Positions 22,100-33,077 are shown, counted from the stretch's first letter. The stretch is 64,000 bases of DNA from Gymnopus androsaceus JB14 (GCA_009733575.1 ML769479.1:1-64000); one strand, 5' to 3'. Notes: generated from the sequence alone by a model not told the origin. A program made the numbers and translations.

Positions 22100-22900
22100 T
22101 CATTTAGAAACCGTCGGTTGATCATGAGCCACTGCAGCGAACGAATGCAAACTCTGAGCTTTCGAATACATTTCCGCCAAGATGCTGCTGGCGAAAGCGT
22201 CGTCGATAAGAGGAACATCTAGATTCACGGGAGACTGTTTCGACTCCATTTGCTTGGAAAGCTCTGAACGCTAAAAGCAACAATTCTACAGTCAGACTCA
22301 CTCAAGGCCTCGAACAAGGTCAAGCTTTCGCGCTAACCTTGAATGGAACATCACGATGGCACTTCCCGCGATGTTTATACCACAAAGTCGCGTAAAACGG
22401 CCTCCTGCTATCGATCTGGATGTACTTGTCACATGGGATGCACCAAACCCTGTCAGGGCACATCCGACTCGCGTCTAGCAGAGGATCATCCTCCAACTCG
22501 GCTTTACGCTCATGCATGCGACGTTCCACCGCTTCGAGTTTGGTATTCTGCTTCGTCGCCGGTTGAAGACTTCGCGACTGCGGCAGCGCGTAGTCTGGAT
22601 CATCCTGAACCTGCCTCCGAGTATTACTCTTCTTCTGATGACGGTGCTGCGAGACGTTCGAGTTTCGTGCGCGAGTTAGGACGTGTTTAGGGCTGTGATT
22701 GGATTGTGCAGAGTCGGACGCGACATCGGACTCTGGAGAGGAGTACTGCGTCGTGTATATGGTTCATTGGTTCGGCCTCGCAGGTAGAAGAAGGACGCGT
22801 GAAAAGAGTTGTTCTTCGCATTACTGAGTGAAGAAGAAGCTGGAATGGCAGCCCAAGTATTGTCAAAGCTGCTGGTACGCGTTCTGAGAGTCGGCATCAT
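22100..22900 (-). CDS. Small fungal protein with a C-x2-C...H-x4-C zinc-binding-like module
   Basis: The last exons read clearly: ...NTKLEAVERRMHERKAELED, then MCPDRVWCIPCDKYIQIDSR and YATLWYKHRGKCHRDVPFK, an intron (about 22274-22336), then SELSKQMESKQSPVNLDVPL and the stop at 22100-22102. The Cys-x2-Cys...Trp-x2-His-x4-Cys arrangement suggests a zinc-binding module found in small agaric proteins of unknown role. The 5' part is less certain: MMPTLRTRTSSFDNTWAAIP from 22900 is a plausible first exon, and the frame ASDSAQSNHSPKHVLT runs into the conserved part. The gene ends only 25 bp from the left end of a Helentron, so its promoter side was hit by the insertion. Confidence 0.55.
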
Positions 22901-22996
22901 AATACAAATCTAAGGGAGCGATGCTTCCCCGACTCGAAGTGAAACGGAGAAAGGGCCTTGTATTCGCTAAACGTCGCACTTTTTTTTGGCTTAATA

Positions 22997-23243
22997 CAGT
23001 AAGTTGCATTGAAAACGTTAGTCCGAGATTCTGACGACCTTGTTTATGTATGTTTGCTTGGACCAGCTGGCAATACATTTACTGTATTATCATTTGCGCC
23101 ACTGACAAGTTTCAATTAGGCCGAGCTGCCGTTGTAAGTGGCGCGAATGATAATACAGTAAATGTATTGCCAGCTGGTCCAAGCACACACACATAAACAA
23201 GGTTGTCAGAATCTTCGACTAACGTTTTCAATGCAACTTACTG
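22997..23243. mobile_element. 247-bp near-palindromic MITE with TA target duplication
   Basis: The ends CAGTAAGTTGCATTGAAAAC and its complement begin arms of about 105 bp, separated by a loop of about 35 bp. TA flanks both sides (22995-22996 and 23244-23245). The Helentron copy at 42298-46345 has no such insert at the matching place (about 46260), which confirms the insertion. The two similar ORFs on its arms are shadows of the palindrome. Confidence 0.85.
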
Positions 23244-23422
23244 TAAGTGTAATTCGTAATGTTGCTTATTGGCCCGGAACTTTATGTTTCGGAGCTGTTC
23301 CGACCGAAATTTTCTTCCGTTCCTTTTCCGCGTATAAAGGTTGTCTGGTTCTTTTCTTTCTTCCATCGTCCAACTCGCTGGCCATAACGGTGATTGCTCG
23401 ATCTAACCGTCTGAAATAATGA

Positions 23423-24403
23423 ATGGCAAATTTGCTTGAACTTCACCAGTCCGCGTCCTCTCGCCAACCTTCTTGGTCTTTTTCTTTCCGAAGTGACCGT
23501 CATTATGAGCAACTGAATCATCTGTCCCATTCCTCCCTTCGTATGCGGGCTAAGGACTCGAGATTTCCAAAGCACCAGCTTGTGGAAAACGTTCTTTCGC
23601 TTTACGAACAGCGGTTTTCTTACACTTTTTTATCGGTCTCCAGCTCTACATATGCAGAAATCGCGGACCACGTCCTTGGCCCTTTCCCTGCCTGCATTAG
23701 ACAGGCAATTCGATCCTCACATCCAGTTTTACCGTCTATTGCGCGTGAGAGTCATCCCCTATATTGCAAGGATATTCGAAGCTCTATAATGGATGCAATC
23801 GCGTTGGTTCCCGCGGAAGATATACTTATCCTTCGTTCATCATTATTGATTGTTGAACGCACCGGTTCTGGAGGAGTGCATTACGTATCTACTGGTAACA
23901 ACTGCATATATTCCAAACATTTATTCAAGCTGTTAGTATCGTGCTTCCAACGTGATTTTCATGCTCTCTATACTTTGCAAGACGAGCACCTTGTTGATAT
24001 TTGTCTCGCTGAAAATGCAATGAAACGCTTATCAGTTGATTTCGATATTATAGGCTGTATCCTCAGAATACTTGCTGTTCGTGGTTATCCAACATCGGTG
24101 CTCCTTAAAATTCATGCAATCTCGCTTGCGGCGGACATGGCTCTTGAACAAAATCACACTGAGAATCAGAAAAAGCTTGCTGAGGTGCGACGTTCCTACC
24201 GACGGGATTCCCGGAGAAGATTTCATCTGACCTTGATGCAGCTCGTTCGACTTGGCCAGACTTGGCCTCAACCTATCGCACAAAGCACCGTACTGAGTTG
24301 TGTTGAGAAATTTTACAGAAATATCCAGTATTCTCCACCTCATATTTGTGCATCTTGTGGCTCCGAGGATCGTGATCGAACCGGCGACTTCATAAATGTT
24401 TAA
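23423..24403 (+). pseudogene. N-terminal part of a Helentron Rep/helicase protein (copy A)
   Basis: The frame begins at or just before MANLLELHQSASSRQPSWSF and runs 326 codons to a TAA after GDFINV. The other copy reads through that point (DAPSLEVLRC). Homology continues after the stop to about 24530 (HIPKHRLVYICPSLDGLLLQ), then changes to unrelated sequence, which marks the internal deletion. It includes the Cys-containing block CASCGSEDRDR. No HUH nuclease or helicase motif remains. Confidence 0.75.
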
Positions 24404-25227
24404 GATGCTCCCTCCTTGGAGGTTTTATGGTGCCGTGATTCTTTCATCCTTCAGCATATTCCGAAGCATCGACTGGTTTATATATGTCCTTCTCTGGATG
24501 GTCTCCTCTTGCAACCCGAGGGAATTTTAACCCCCGCGACAATACCCAACCAGCTATTTTTGTTTCGGTGTCATTTGTATCGTGAAGACAAAGCGGTTGC
24601 AGATGGGGGAGAACATAATAGTTGGTCTTTCGTAAGGGTGTGTTCTACTACATCTCTGCTTTGGGCATTCTAATTAAATTTCTTGCAGACATACGTCCTT
24701 AAAGCATTGAGAGTGGGAGACATTGAACAGTGACAGTGTCATGATTATTGTATATTTCATGTATATTTCATGAATGTATGTACTTGTATTCCTGTCGGAA
24801 TAACACTTCTTCATCTTCGAGTCGGGGACTTGCCGGACTTGACCGGCGCTAAGATATCTTATCTTATCAATTTGATCAATTGATGGCAAACTATTTGGTT
24901 ACATCCTTGTAGCCAAATAAAGTTCTCATTGTCCTCAGCTTTGACAATGACAATGGCGGCCTATTGTAGTCGGGCATTGTTCTGCTATTTTATAAAAATG
25001 CTGGTATTTGAGATTGATTCCCCAAACCAAATGACTTTGGTATCTGTTCTTTTCTGTTACTCACTCGCACTCTCTGCTTCTTCTGTATCCATAACCAAGC
25101 CTTAACGTCCCTTGGTACGGTTGGATGTTTGCTATTTTATTTTATTTTCTAACGGTCCATTATAGATTCTCATCAATGCAAATCGCAGAGCGATATTATT
25201 CCTACTACTACTACTAGAACGACCACG

Positions 25228-26232
25228 ATGATCTCCAACTCCAACAACGCTACTCTCTCCCAGCTTATAACGCTCCTTACGTGTCCCCTGGCATTTGTTT
25301 ATACCATTCAAACTGTTGCTCAACTTGAGCTTTTCTTGCATGCCAACTTTGCCTCGATTATTCCGACTCAGCAGCCCATTTCTCCATTCACACTGCTTCT
25401 CTCTCCTACTCAACTCCCCCCTACACCCATTTACGCCGCTTGTTTACAAGCTGGCATTGAATGGGCTGAGTGGATTCGTGCTTTGGGAGGCAAAGTCTTG
25501 TATGTGTTCGTTAGAGAAGGCTGTTTGAAACTGAGGATTGGAGAAACTGGCGACGTTGTTACGCTCTGGGAAGAGGATCCTTCTGACACCGAGATCCCAA
25601 TGATTTCCAAACTCAGGAATAGGGATACTCCAATGATGGAAAAGTTGAGGGGAATGCTTGATTCTGTTCAGGAATGCGCCGTTCAGCAGCCAATCTCCCT
25701 GCCAACACTGTTCTCGCTCATGACCTCGGAAGACGACGACGATTGCATGTCCGACTCTGACAGCGAGTCAACTACCTCTTCCTCTTCCTCCAGTTGTTTC
25801 TCGGACATCTCCGCGGAATCGATGACTTCTGTGTCCTCCTCAGGTTCTGCATCTTCCCCTAAAAAGACTTCTGTCTACGTCCCTCCCGCTAAAGCTAGAC
25901 TTGCTGCTGCAGCTGCTCTCAAATCTGACTCTATCCCGTCTCGTCGTCTTTCTTCCTTCTCTCTCTCCCACTCCCAACGTTGCTCTGCTCCTGTCGTTGT
26001 CGCCCCGAGTAAGCCTCGTACGCGATACACTTACCAAGGTGGTGAGACCAGGGTTGTTACAGGAGGTGTTATGCTTGGGAAGGCGGTTCCCGCTGCTTCT
26101 GCTGCTCCTGTCCATGCAACTGCAACTGCTACTGCTACTCGCGAGCCTCTCAGGAGGAGTCCAAGGAAGCACACTGGTGCAGTTATGTTGGGTCCGGATT
26201 CGGTTTCCAACTGGCGCCGCGCTCGTGCTTAG
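25228..26232 (+). CDS. Possible BTG/Tob-like (anti-proliferative domain) protein
   Basis: Single-exon frame of 334 codons with no disruption. The N-terminal 110 residues contain PIYAACLQAGIEWAEWIRAL and LYVFVREGCLKLRIGETGDV, which recall the second half of the BTG/Tob domain (the W/D-P-G-x-V-x-x-R-I-G-E region). In animals such domains bind CCR4-NOT deadenylases. The rest is acidic (EDDDDCMSDSDSES) then Ser-rich, with SPKKTSVYVPPAKARLAAAA and a basic C-terminus (REPLRRSPRKHTG), suggesting a regulatory or nuclear protein. It starts about 375 bp beyond the 3' end of the Helentron. The domain call is by resemblance only. A basidiomycete protein of unknown function is the alternative. Confidence 0.55.
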   Translation: MISNSNNATLSQLITLLTCPLAFVYTIQTVAQLELFLHANFASIIPTQQPISPFTLLLSPTQLPPTPIYAACLQAGIEWAEWIRALGGKVLYVFVREGCLKLRIGETGDVVTLWEEDPSDTEIPMISKLRNRDTPMMEKLRGMLDSVQECAVQQPISLPTLFSLMTSEDDDDCMSDSDSESTTSSSSSSCFSDISAESMTSVSSSGSASSPKKTSVYVPPAKARLAAAAALKSDSIPSRRLSSFSLSHSQRCSAPVVVAPSKPRTRYTYQGGETRVVTGGVMLGKAVPAASAAPVHATATATATREPLRRSPRKHTGAVMLGPDSVSNWRRARA

Positions 26233-26654
26233 AAACGATTGGCTCTACTGGATGGTATCCTTAACTGACGAACATCATCTTGACGACGAACTTTACTGTC
26301 TGGAACAATGTCCTTCTCCGCTCGTATTCGAAAATTCTAACTAGCTATTGCTCTCTGTATTATATGCTTAATCTTGTCTTTGTATCACCACTCTAGTCTC
26401 GGTCTTTTTGTAGCATTACAGTAATGTCATAACACAAATGGACTGTGTTGAGTAGTGCGTCCACACAATCAACCAATAAACTCACATTCATCCCAAGGGA
26501 CAAATTGACAAAGGTCCTCTTCAAACAGCTCGGTAGGCTTACAACCGTCATTGTTGTCATCGCCGTCAGCCCACAAAGATGCCATACCTTCCTCCTCGCT
26601 ATCCCCCAATCCCTCCTGACTCATCGCTCGTGCTTCCTGTTGCCAAAAATGAAT
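26233..26654. other. 3' flank and spacer
   Basis: Holds the downstream region of the BTG/Tob-like gene. Nothing else was recognised. Confidence 0.4.
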
Positions 26655-28156
26655 TCAATCACCTACAATTACTTTGAGGGTGTTCTTTTGGATTCCTGAA
26701 ACTGCTGCAAGACCACCTGGCGCCCCAATGGCTTTCAGTCCCCAGGGGTAGTTCACAAGTTTCACTTTCTCCCTGTAACACAAATTGGTGAAAGTGGGAC
26801 CCCATTTCATTTGAGTGATCTTGCTGTTTGGGCACAACGTTTCTGAAATTCACCTCAACATTCAGAGAAGCAAGGTCAATAAAGGTGAAAATAACTCATG
26901 TAAGTCGTGAACCCAGATATCCTTCACTAAAGCACATAGTGTTGCCTTATTCGATTTATCGCCCATATACTTGTTGATGATCTTCTGCTTTTGTGGAGCG
27001 AGCAACATGCCTTGCTTCTTGTGCATGAGCTGGGTATGGATCATTGTCCCGTAATCAATACACTGGTCCCGCATCTATGATGGGTTATCCTCCTTCATAC
27101 CAAGGTAGTAAGGATCCGAGCCAAACGCAACTGCTTGTGCTGAGATGCTGTCAACAATCCATCCAAAACATGAGACCTGATACATTTCCCAAACTTGTTG
27201 TCCCTATAAGCGCAGATAATGAGTTAGCAGAGTAAATAAACCGACAAGATCAAAACATACCCTATTGTTGAAAGGTCCCACTATTTTGACCAGCTGTTTC
27301 TCTGACAGCCCCTCTAAATGTTTCTGAGCCATTTGGCTTGCAATTGCAGTTGAGTACCACTCAAGGATCTCCACGAATTCCTCCTCAACATCATCCACCC
27401 CCTCACATTGGTTGCGATATGCTTCACATTGGTTGTGATATGCTTCACAAATTTGTTTCTTGACCTGAGCAGTTGACTCGTCCTGTGCTTTTGTCATTCC
27501 CAGTCTGTTGGGATGTGTCACATACGCCACGAATGCATTCCAGGGATTCAGCGATCTTGTATCAGACACCATATCACCAACAGCTGATAGGATGGCAGCG
27601 AACATCTTGCCTTCCTTATCAGGCAAAGCTTGCAGATTGTCCTGATACTTTTGACGAATAGCTGGTGCTTGTGCAATTGCTGATCTTGACAAATGTCCGC
27701 CCTTATTCTTTGATTCCCCCTCTGCCCCCTCTTGCAGAGGTTGAGTAGTTGGAACGGCAACCACCTTGCCTGTCTTACTGCATGATTTATCTCAAGGCTT
27801 TCCATTAGCAGGAGGCGCAGGATGAGATGATTCATCTTGGGGATTAGCTGCTTTCTTTGATCCAGCAGGTGCCATCCCAGAAGCCTGAGATTGTTCGTGA
27901 AGGGGTGCAGGTACTTTCTTGCAGGCAAGGTCCAAGAGCTTGTTTTGTCATTCCATCCTCGCTTTTGCAATCTGATCTATCTCCTGGATGGGTTTGTTGG
28001 GGAGAGTAGGTGATTGAGATCAAGTCGGATGCGTTTCCTTGAGTCCCTTGCGAAACTCGTCCACTCGACAATTGGCTTTGAGTTCTTCCTGCTCCTGCTC
28101 CTGCCTTGCTCGTGCTCTTCCTGCTCCTGCTCCTGCTCCTGCCTTGCTCATGCTCT

Positions 28157-28188
<32 letters not shown>

Positions 28189-29339
28189 TTGGTCTGCCTC
28201 CTCCTCCTCCTCCTCCTCCTCTTCCTCCTCCTCCTCCAATGCGACTTTGTATCCTGCAGATGGGCATGGAGAGGAAGGGGGAACACTCAAAGATGCAAGC
28301 CTGCCGGTCCAATATGGCTGACAGATGGGATTGTGGGATCGTTCTTTGCCACCCAAAGGTAGCAGCAAATTCTTGAACAAATGTACAAGGCTTTCTGGTG
28401 TGTCAGGAACCACCTCCTCCTGAGTAACCACAGCAAAGCAAGATAGAAACACTTTCTTCGTTTCTATGGTAAGCGCTTTCCTAGTCTCCTTGGACACAGT
28501 CAATGTCTCCAGTGCCTTGAGGTATTCTGACATCCTTTCCTCAACAGCTTGAGCTGTGCCAGCATCCATAGCGGAGGCCATAGCTATCTCCTGGCATAGC
28601 TTGGCCTCCCAAATTTGCATCCTGATGCTAGGAGGATCAGCTTTGGGTGTGTCTGGCTTGTTAGGAGTACAAGGAGGCAATTCAGGAGGAGAGAAGGATT
28701 GCATATGAGTGGCTGAATTTGACGGAACATTGGATGGAGGGCGTGAAGCAGAATCCTCTGGGTGAAAAGAGGGCTTAAAGGTTGTTTTGCATCCTTTGCC
28801 TTGGCAAAATGTAAATACTATTTCAAAACTTATTAAGAGACAATCTTACCACATGCCTTTCCTTTCACCTGGGGCGTGTTGACAGGGGGAAGCTCTGCGG
28901 TTGCTGCATTGATTTCATCACCCAGAGCCCTCTGTGCCTCCAGTTCTCCGGGTTCCAGACCCATGATTCTCCCAAAAACCGGATGCAACTGTGCCTCAAT
29001 GGAATTGTCAATCTTGTTGAGGAATTCATTGACTTTACCCGCCGGCCCCTCCTTGTTGTCTTCAAAGTATTGTTTGAGAAGAGCCCAGCCCTCTCTCTGA
29101 ATGTCATTGTTTACCAAAGCCAACATTGGCGCAGCAGGTGGAACATTGATAGCGTCCTGAGGACCTTTTTTGACACTGCGAACAACTGGAATCACAACAT
29201 ATTCCATTACCAACATTGGAGGATCAGCTTTAGCTCTAGCTTTTCCTCCGCGGGTTTTGGCTTTATTCGCATTAGATATTTGCTGCATGTAGCGAGTATT
29301 CACCATGGATAAGATTGGTTTTTCATGGTTGGTGGTCAA
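26655..29339 (-). pseudogene. Decayed multi-exon gene of unknown function with low-complexity insert
   Basis: Pieces in order on the minus strand: MTTNHEKPILSMVNTRYMQQ... (28833-29339), MQSFSPPELPPCTPNKPDTP...EIAMASAMDAGTAQAV...ALTIETKKVFLSCFAVV (28250-28704), a Glu/Gln-rich insert, then KMFAAILSAVGDMVSDTRSL and NPWNAFVAYVTHPNRLGMTK...FVEILEWYSTAIASQM (27204-27764), and WGPTFTNLCYREKVKLVNYP with GLKAIGAPGGLAAVSGIQKN near 26660-26810. Frame breaks occur between several pieces. The last block (LVNYP...AIG.PGG) is a repeated ending in agaric repetitive proteins as I recall it, so this may be an accessory gene of a mobile element. The function is unknown. Confidence 0.45.
28085..28245. repeat. 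CTCCTG / CTC minisatellite inside coding sequence
   Basis: Repeated GCTCCT-type hexamers with embedded CTTGCTC variants run into a CTC run (about 28197-28235). On the minus strand this encodes Glu-rich then Gln-Glu repeats. Replication slippage here explains long open frames on both strands. Confidence 0.85.
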
Positions 29340-29855
29340 TGAGTGAGTGGGTTACGGCGGCAAAATAACTGAGAAATGCATGAGTATAAGTTCAACCAAT
29401 GGTACAGTCAGGGCTTACCTAGCTTGATGAACAATGGAATATTATCCACAAGCAATCATGATAATGACTCATGCGGCCCATTCCCAAAAACTCATTGTCT
29501 CCCATCTGTAGTTTAAGGTTGTTGCAGACCAATGGCACCTTGGAGAGCAGCCTCATTAGGGTTCCAAGTGGTCCACCAATGTCACCTATTGTTTTCCTAA
29601 AACAGCATTGGAGTAGGGGGTCCAGGTCAGGCCTGCCCTCATGTGGTCACATGTTAGGTAGATCTTTGGTCATTTGTCATGTACGTAGGTTCTTCAGGTT
29701 TATCCACTATGTTCAGCCTTTGGCATCACGATAACCAGGCAGCCTCAGCCTCCCGGCCCTCTCCATTGTGGTGATGAGAGCGTGATTTGAACCACGCACC
29801 TTTCAGCCGACTTTTTTTGCTTTTTGCTCAGTGGCTCAGCTTTTGTTTTGTCTCG
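29340..29855. other. Spacer with no recognised gene
   Basis: No gene was seen. A GGTTCAAATC-like box on the minus strand at about 29785 resembles a Pol III B box, but no tRNA could be folded around it. Confidence 0.3.
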
Positions 29856-30680
29856 ATGTCTCGCATTCAGGCTTTTTGGGGTAACAGAGAGGGAGGAATA
29901 GGTGCAGAGAAGTTTTTGGAAGCCATTGATACTGTTGTGGCAATCCGAGATAATGATTGGGACCGCGTCGCTGAATTCGAGAGCAAACTTGGTGGAACGG
30001 CATATGACTGGTTCAATGCAGTGCCAAAATCTCTGCGAAGCGTTTGGTCTATTCTCCACAAGCTTTTCATCGTGTATTTCATTGAGTGTATTGGGAACAA
30101 TGCTTTTTGCAGCAAGTGTTTGAAAATGCTGTCTACCCCATCTTTTGTCACTCTCATCACTGAAGTCTCTAACCAGTCCACCTCCTCTCCCATCTATCAT
30201 GTACTTGTTGAGGAAATCAATGATCCTGTGGAAGTTTTTCAGGTCGCGCTGCAAGAACTTCAGTCATCTGCAGACACAGAGCGCGCATTTCGAATTTTGT
30301 GGGATGCAGCTCGACAAATTGGTTCAAACAATTGCACATGTGGCAATGAGTTTAATTTGGGTTTTGGTATGGGGAAAAGTGCAGGCATTGAGGAAGGGAA
30401 GAAGTTAGGTTTGGAACAGGTAGCAAAGGAGAGGCATAGCATGGCTAGTGTTGCTGTGGATACATCTGACCTGCCGAAGACACAAATTGTCACATCCACG
30501 GATACTTCCGACCTTACCCCTGCCATTCCTGAGGATTCACCGTTGTTATCTGGACCCAATAATCATACACCCGCAACCACATCAACTAGCTGGGTGGATG
30601 ATTCCGACTCACTACCAGCTGTTACACTTGTCCCACCGCCAATTCCAGCAGCTTGCAATGATGAGTTAGATTTGTGCTAG
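29856..30680 (+). CDS. Retrotransposon gag-like protein
   Basis: The frame is open from an earlier ATG at 29787. The start chosen here is MSRIQAFWGNREGG at 29856, because the conserved-looking sequence begins there. Residues about 15-80 (EKFLEAIDTVVAIRDNDWDR, AEFESKLGGTAYDWFNAVPK, WSILHKLFIVYF) follow the pattern of retrotransposon gag capsid domains: a tryptophan, a GxAxDWF block and a W...L...F ending. There is no CCHC zinc knuckle. The C-terminal part contains GFGMGKSAGIEEGKKLGLEQ and a Ser/Thr-rich tail. No pol follows; a telomere-repeat-bearing TIR element starts 30 bp downstream. It could be an orphan gag or a domesticated gag-like gene. Confidence 0.45.
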   Translation: MSRIQAFWGNREGGIGAEKFLEAIDTVVAIRDNDWDRVAEFESKLGGTAYDWFNAVPKSLRSVWSILHKLFIVYFIECIGNNAFCSKCLKMLSTPSFVTLITEVSNQSTSSPIYHVLVEEINDPVEVFQVALQELQSSADTERAFRILWDAARQIGSNNCTCGNEFNLGFGMGKSAGIEEGKKLGLEQVAKERHSMASVAVDTSDLPKTQIVTSTDTSDLTPAIPEDSPLLSGPNNHTPATTSTSWVDDSDSLPAVTLVPPPIPAACNDELDLC

Positions 30681-30709
30681 GTATAAAAACTGACCAAACA
30701 ACAATCACC

Positions 30710-31224
30710 AGCTGTAGCTGTGAGATTATTGCATAACAGACCGATAAGTCTCAGGCTGGATTAATGCATAACTAACCGATAATAATCAGAAGTTCTTATG
30801 CATAATTTGGATTTCACATTTCTTTTTCCTTTTTTGATCATATATCAAGCCCCTGAGCCCTAACCCAACCCCTAACCAACCCCTAACCTAACCCTAACCT
30901 ACCCTAACCCTCTCCTAACCACCCTAACCCTAACCTAACCTGGTCCGGGTCCAGACCGCTTTCTAACCCTAACCTAACCCTTAACCCTAACCCCTAACCT
31001 AACCCGACCCCTAACCTACCCTAACCCTAACCCTAACCCCCTGTGCAAAAATTACGTCAATCCATTCAAAAACGGCTTCAAAAACAGCAAAATACACTAA
31101 AATTTGGACTTAGAAATTGAAAAAGTTGACCAAAATGGCAGGGAAACCAGCTTATTGGTTAGTTATGCATTAATCCAGCCTGAGACTTTTTGGATTTTAT
31201 GCGTAAATCTCACAGCAACTGGTG
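30710..31224. mobile_element. TIR element carrying degenerate telomere-like repeats
   Basis: Inverted ends of about 80 bp share GTCTCAGGCTGGATTAATGC and ATAACTAACC. The direct repeat CAATCACC flanks both sides (30702-30709 and 31225-31232). The interior 30850-31040 is a long run of CCCTAACC-type units, many degenerate (CCCTAACCTA, CCAACCCCTAA), broken by GGTCCGGGTCCAGACC. No coding capacity. Confidence 0.7.
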
Positions 31225-31435
31225 CAATCACCCCAATCAGATACAATCCAAAAGGTTTAATTTAATGCAAGGAAGGAGGTTGTCAAAGGTTCCCTCGACT
31301 ACTAATTGATTTGAAGAGAAAAGCACTTGACAGTTGACACAGATAGTGCAAGATGAACAAGGTTTTATATTTGGAGGGAGGTTTTGAAAAGCCAACTAAC
31401 ATACGACGATGCGCTGAACTAATCAAGGGGAAAGC

Positions 31436-31612
31436 AAACACCAAAGCACAGGTCAAGTATGCTGACTCAACAAACGACTTTGTGTATCTGCAGTGAAACA
31501 CCAAAGCACGGGTCAAGTACGCCGACTCAACAAACAACTTTGCATATCTCAGTGAAACACCAAAGCACGGGTCAAGTACGCCAACTCAACAAATGACTTT
31601 GCGTATCTTGGG
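31436..31612. repeat. Three tandem units of about 59 bp
   Basis: Units beginning AAACACCAAAGCAC-GGTCAAG lie at about 31436, 31496 and 31555, with about 90 percent identity. Each ends in a TATCT-GTG-like stretch. They lie in non-coding sequence to the left of the LTR at 33064 and may be part of a long LTR. Confidence 0.8.
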
Positions 31613-32992
31613 TGCCTTTACGTCACCATGCAATGATACTCCAACTCTCAGGGATTCCCGCAAGTTACCTAACAAGCTTATACGACTGCCGCGCAAGTCA
31701 CTTGAGTAGGTGTTTTTAACACACTCAACGAAGAGTGGGCAAGGGGTAGAATCTGTTGGTAAAGCTAGGTAACACTCCGAGAAGCTTCCTCCCTAAAACT
31801 AGACCAAGCCAACACTTGGGTCCAAGACCTTTCCTAATCAACAACGGGCTTGTCGAGGTGTGCATGTTAGGCTCCACATGTGGTCCTAAGACTGATGTGA
31901 CCTCTCTTCAAGATGAAAACCAGGAATGCTCGACTTAATAGCCGGGAAGTAAAATGAACAGCCTCAGTATTATCGAGGTTACAAGAAGGCCACCCATTTC
32001 AAAGGTTGCAGAGGACGATGCAGACGCATCTGAGCATGTACGAATCACTACAGGTCCTAAGATAGAACTGCGTTTCAGGTATCAAGTCTAACTTGTTATT
32101 CCGAGATAGAATAGCTACCCTTATATACTGAGCGAGATATAATAAAATAGGAAAATGAGAGAAACTGAGCGAGATAGGATGAAACAGAGTAAGTAAAATA
32201 GAAAAAGATAAATAATGTCCATATATGCATGTATACTATGGTTTTGCCTCGACGTTTTCCTGCCTCGTTTGTTTGTCTTCCTCGATTGGGTCGACCTTTG
32301 GGATTTTGGTCCGAATGGACTCGAGTCATTTGCCTTTTTACAAGGTTCGCCAGTTCCTTTAGCAGAACAGCCCTCAGAAGTATTTCTATGTTTTTCCTCA
32401 CCAATGGGAGACTGGTTATTATCCCTAGTTCCACACGGTCTTGAGTCTAGATGCATGGTAGCATATGGATCTCGGTAAAACACTGAGGCTCAGATAGAAA
32501 CACTCCTTGGTCCTTCCGTGCTCTAGAAGTAGCTACAGCAAGTGGGTCATGTGGCCGCGTTGGACTGCCATGGCTATCTGCCTGGGCGCTTTCCAGCAAG
32601 CGTCAACTTTGAGGGCACTTGTTGGGGTACTTCCTCATCTCGGTCCACCTTGCTTTGTTTAATAAACTTGAGTGTCATTTAGACTCCTTGGTAAGCTGAT
32701 CGTGGATGCAATGCCTCGTTAAGACTTCGATCCCTTGGGTATATCCTTCGATGACCTAGCCTAGTATAACTGGTATGTGGGCTTGTTTATCTGCCTTGGT
32801 CAGCAACTTGTTATCCAACAAGCTTGCCTTGCTACACCATACCGTGCATAGGACTTTGATCGAGGTGCATTCACAAATTTAAGTATGGTACCATTGCGTG
32901 TACCGTTACTCTGCAACCTCTTGGGTAGAATAGGTCCTTGGTAGACTTTAACTATCAGCTTGGGCTCACTATAGTTCTCTTATTGACCGTGT
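31613..32992 (-). other. Probable interior of a long LTR or retrotransposon flank
   Basis: No gene was recognised. CTGAGCGAGATA is repeated at about 32129 and 32165. The stretch leads without a break into the LTR end shared with the start of the window, so it is probably LTR sequence. Its left limit cannot be set. Confidence 0.4.
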
Positions 32993-33077
32993 CTTTGTTA
33001 CTAACAGAACCTAGGATTATTGGTTCTGCGCAGTTCTAGCCTTAGCCAAAAAATCGGCATATCATCTCCCCCAAATT
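32993..33077 (-). repeat. LTR edge with adjacent polypurine tract (minus orientation)
   Basis: 32993-33064 matches positions 1-72. Read on the minus strand, TTTGGGGGAGA (a classic polypurine tract, 33065-33075) directly precedes the LTR start TGATATGCCG. This makes it the 3' LTR of an element lying to the right and transcribed right to left. A similar tract preceded by similar sequence occurs at 41268-41278. Confidence 0.65.

Larger units (their letters stand above)
22926..24852 (+). mobile_element. Helentron-type Helitron, internally deleted copy (A)
   Basis: The 5' end TCCCCGACTCGAAG (22926-22939) is repeated in inverted form near the 3' end (CTTCGAGTCGGGGA, 24815-24828). A short hairpin (GCCGG-ACTTGA-CCGGC, 24832-24847) and CTAA (24849-24852) follow. 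Asymmetric terminal inverted repeats of this kind distinguish Helentrons/Helitron2 from canonical Helitrons. The 5' 1.5 kb matches the copy at 42298-46345 (opposite strand, roughly 90 percent identity in protein). The Rep catalytic and helicase regions are absent, so the element was internally deleted but kept both ends. Confidence 0.75.

Noticed and set aside
22863..23419. Two similar small proteins (MYCQLVQ...) on opposite strands
   Set aside because: They are the two arms of the palindromic MITE at 22997-23243 read in mirror frames.
25840..26344. Ser/Arg-rich frames overlapping the BTG/Tob-like gene on both strands
   Set aside because: They are shadows of the Ser- and Ala-rich coding sequence of 25228-26232.
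28085..28245. A CRISPR-like or designed repeat array
   Set aside because: It is a contiguous hexamer minisatellite with no spacers, inside a reading frame of a eukaryotic genome.
27844..28376. Leu-rich membrane-like proteins on the plus strand
   Set aside because: They are alternate frames of the CTCCTG minisatellite.
29745..29830. A minus-strand tRNA around GGTTCAAATC
   Set aside because: The T-arm fits only with an 8-nt loop and no acceptor stem or anticodon arm can be formed.
30840..31050. A chromosome end, suggested by CCCTAA repeats
   Set aside because: The repeats are degenerate, short, and enclosed by inverted ends with a target duplication. Unique sequence and genes continue on both sides.
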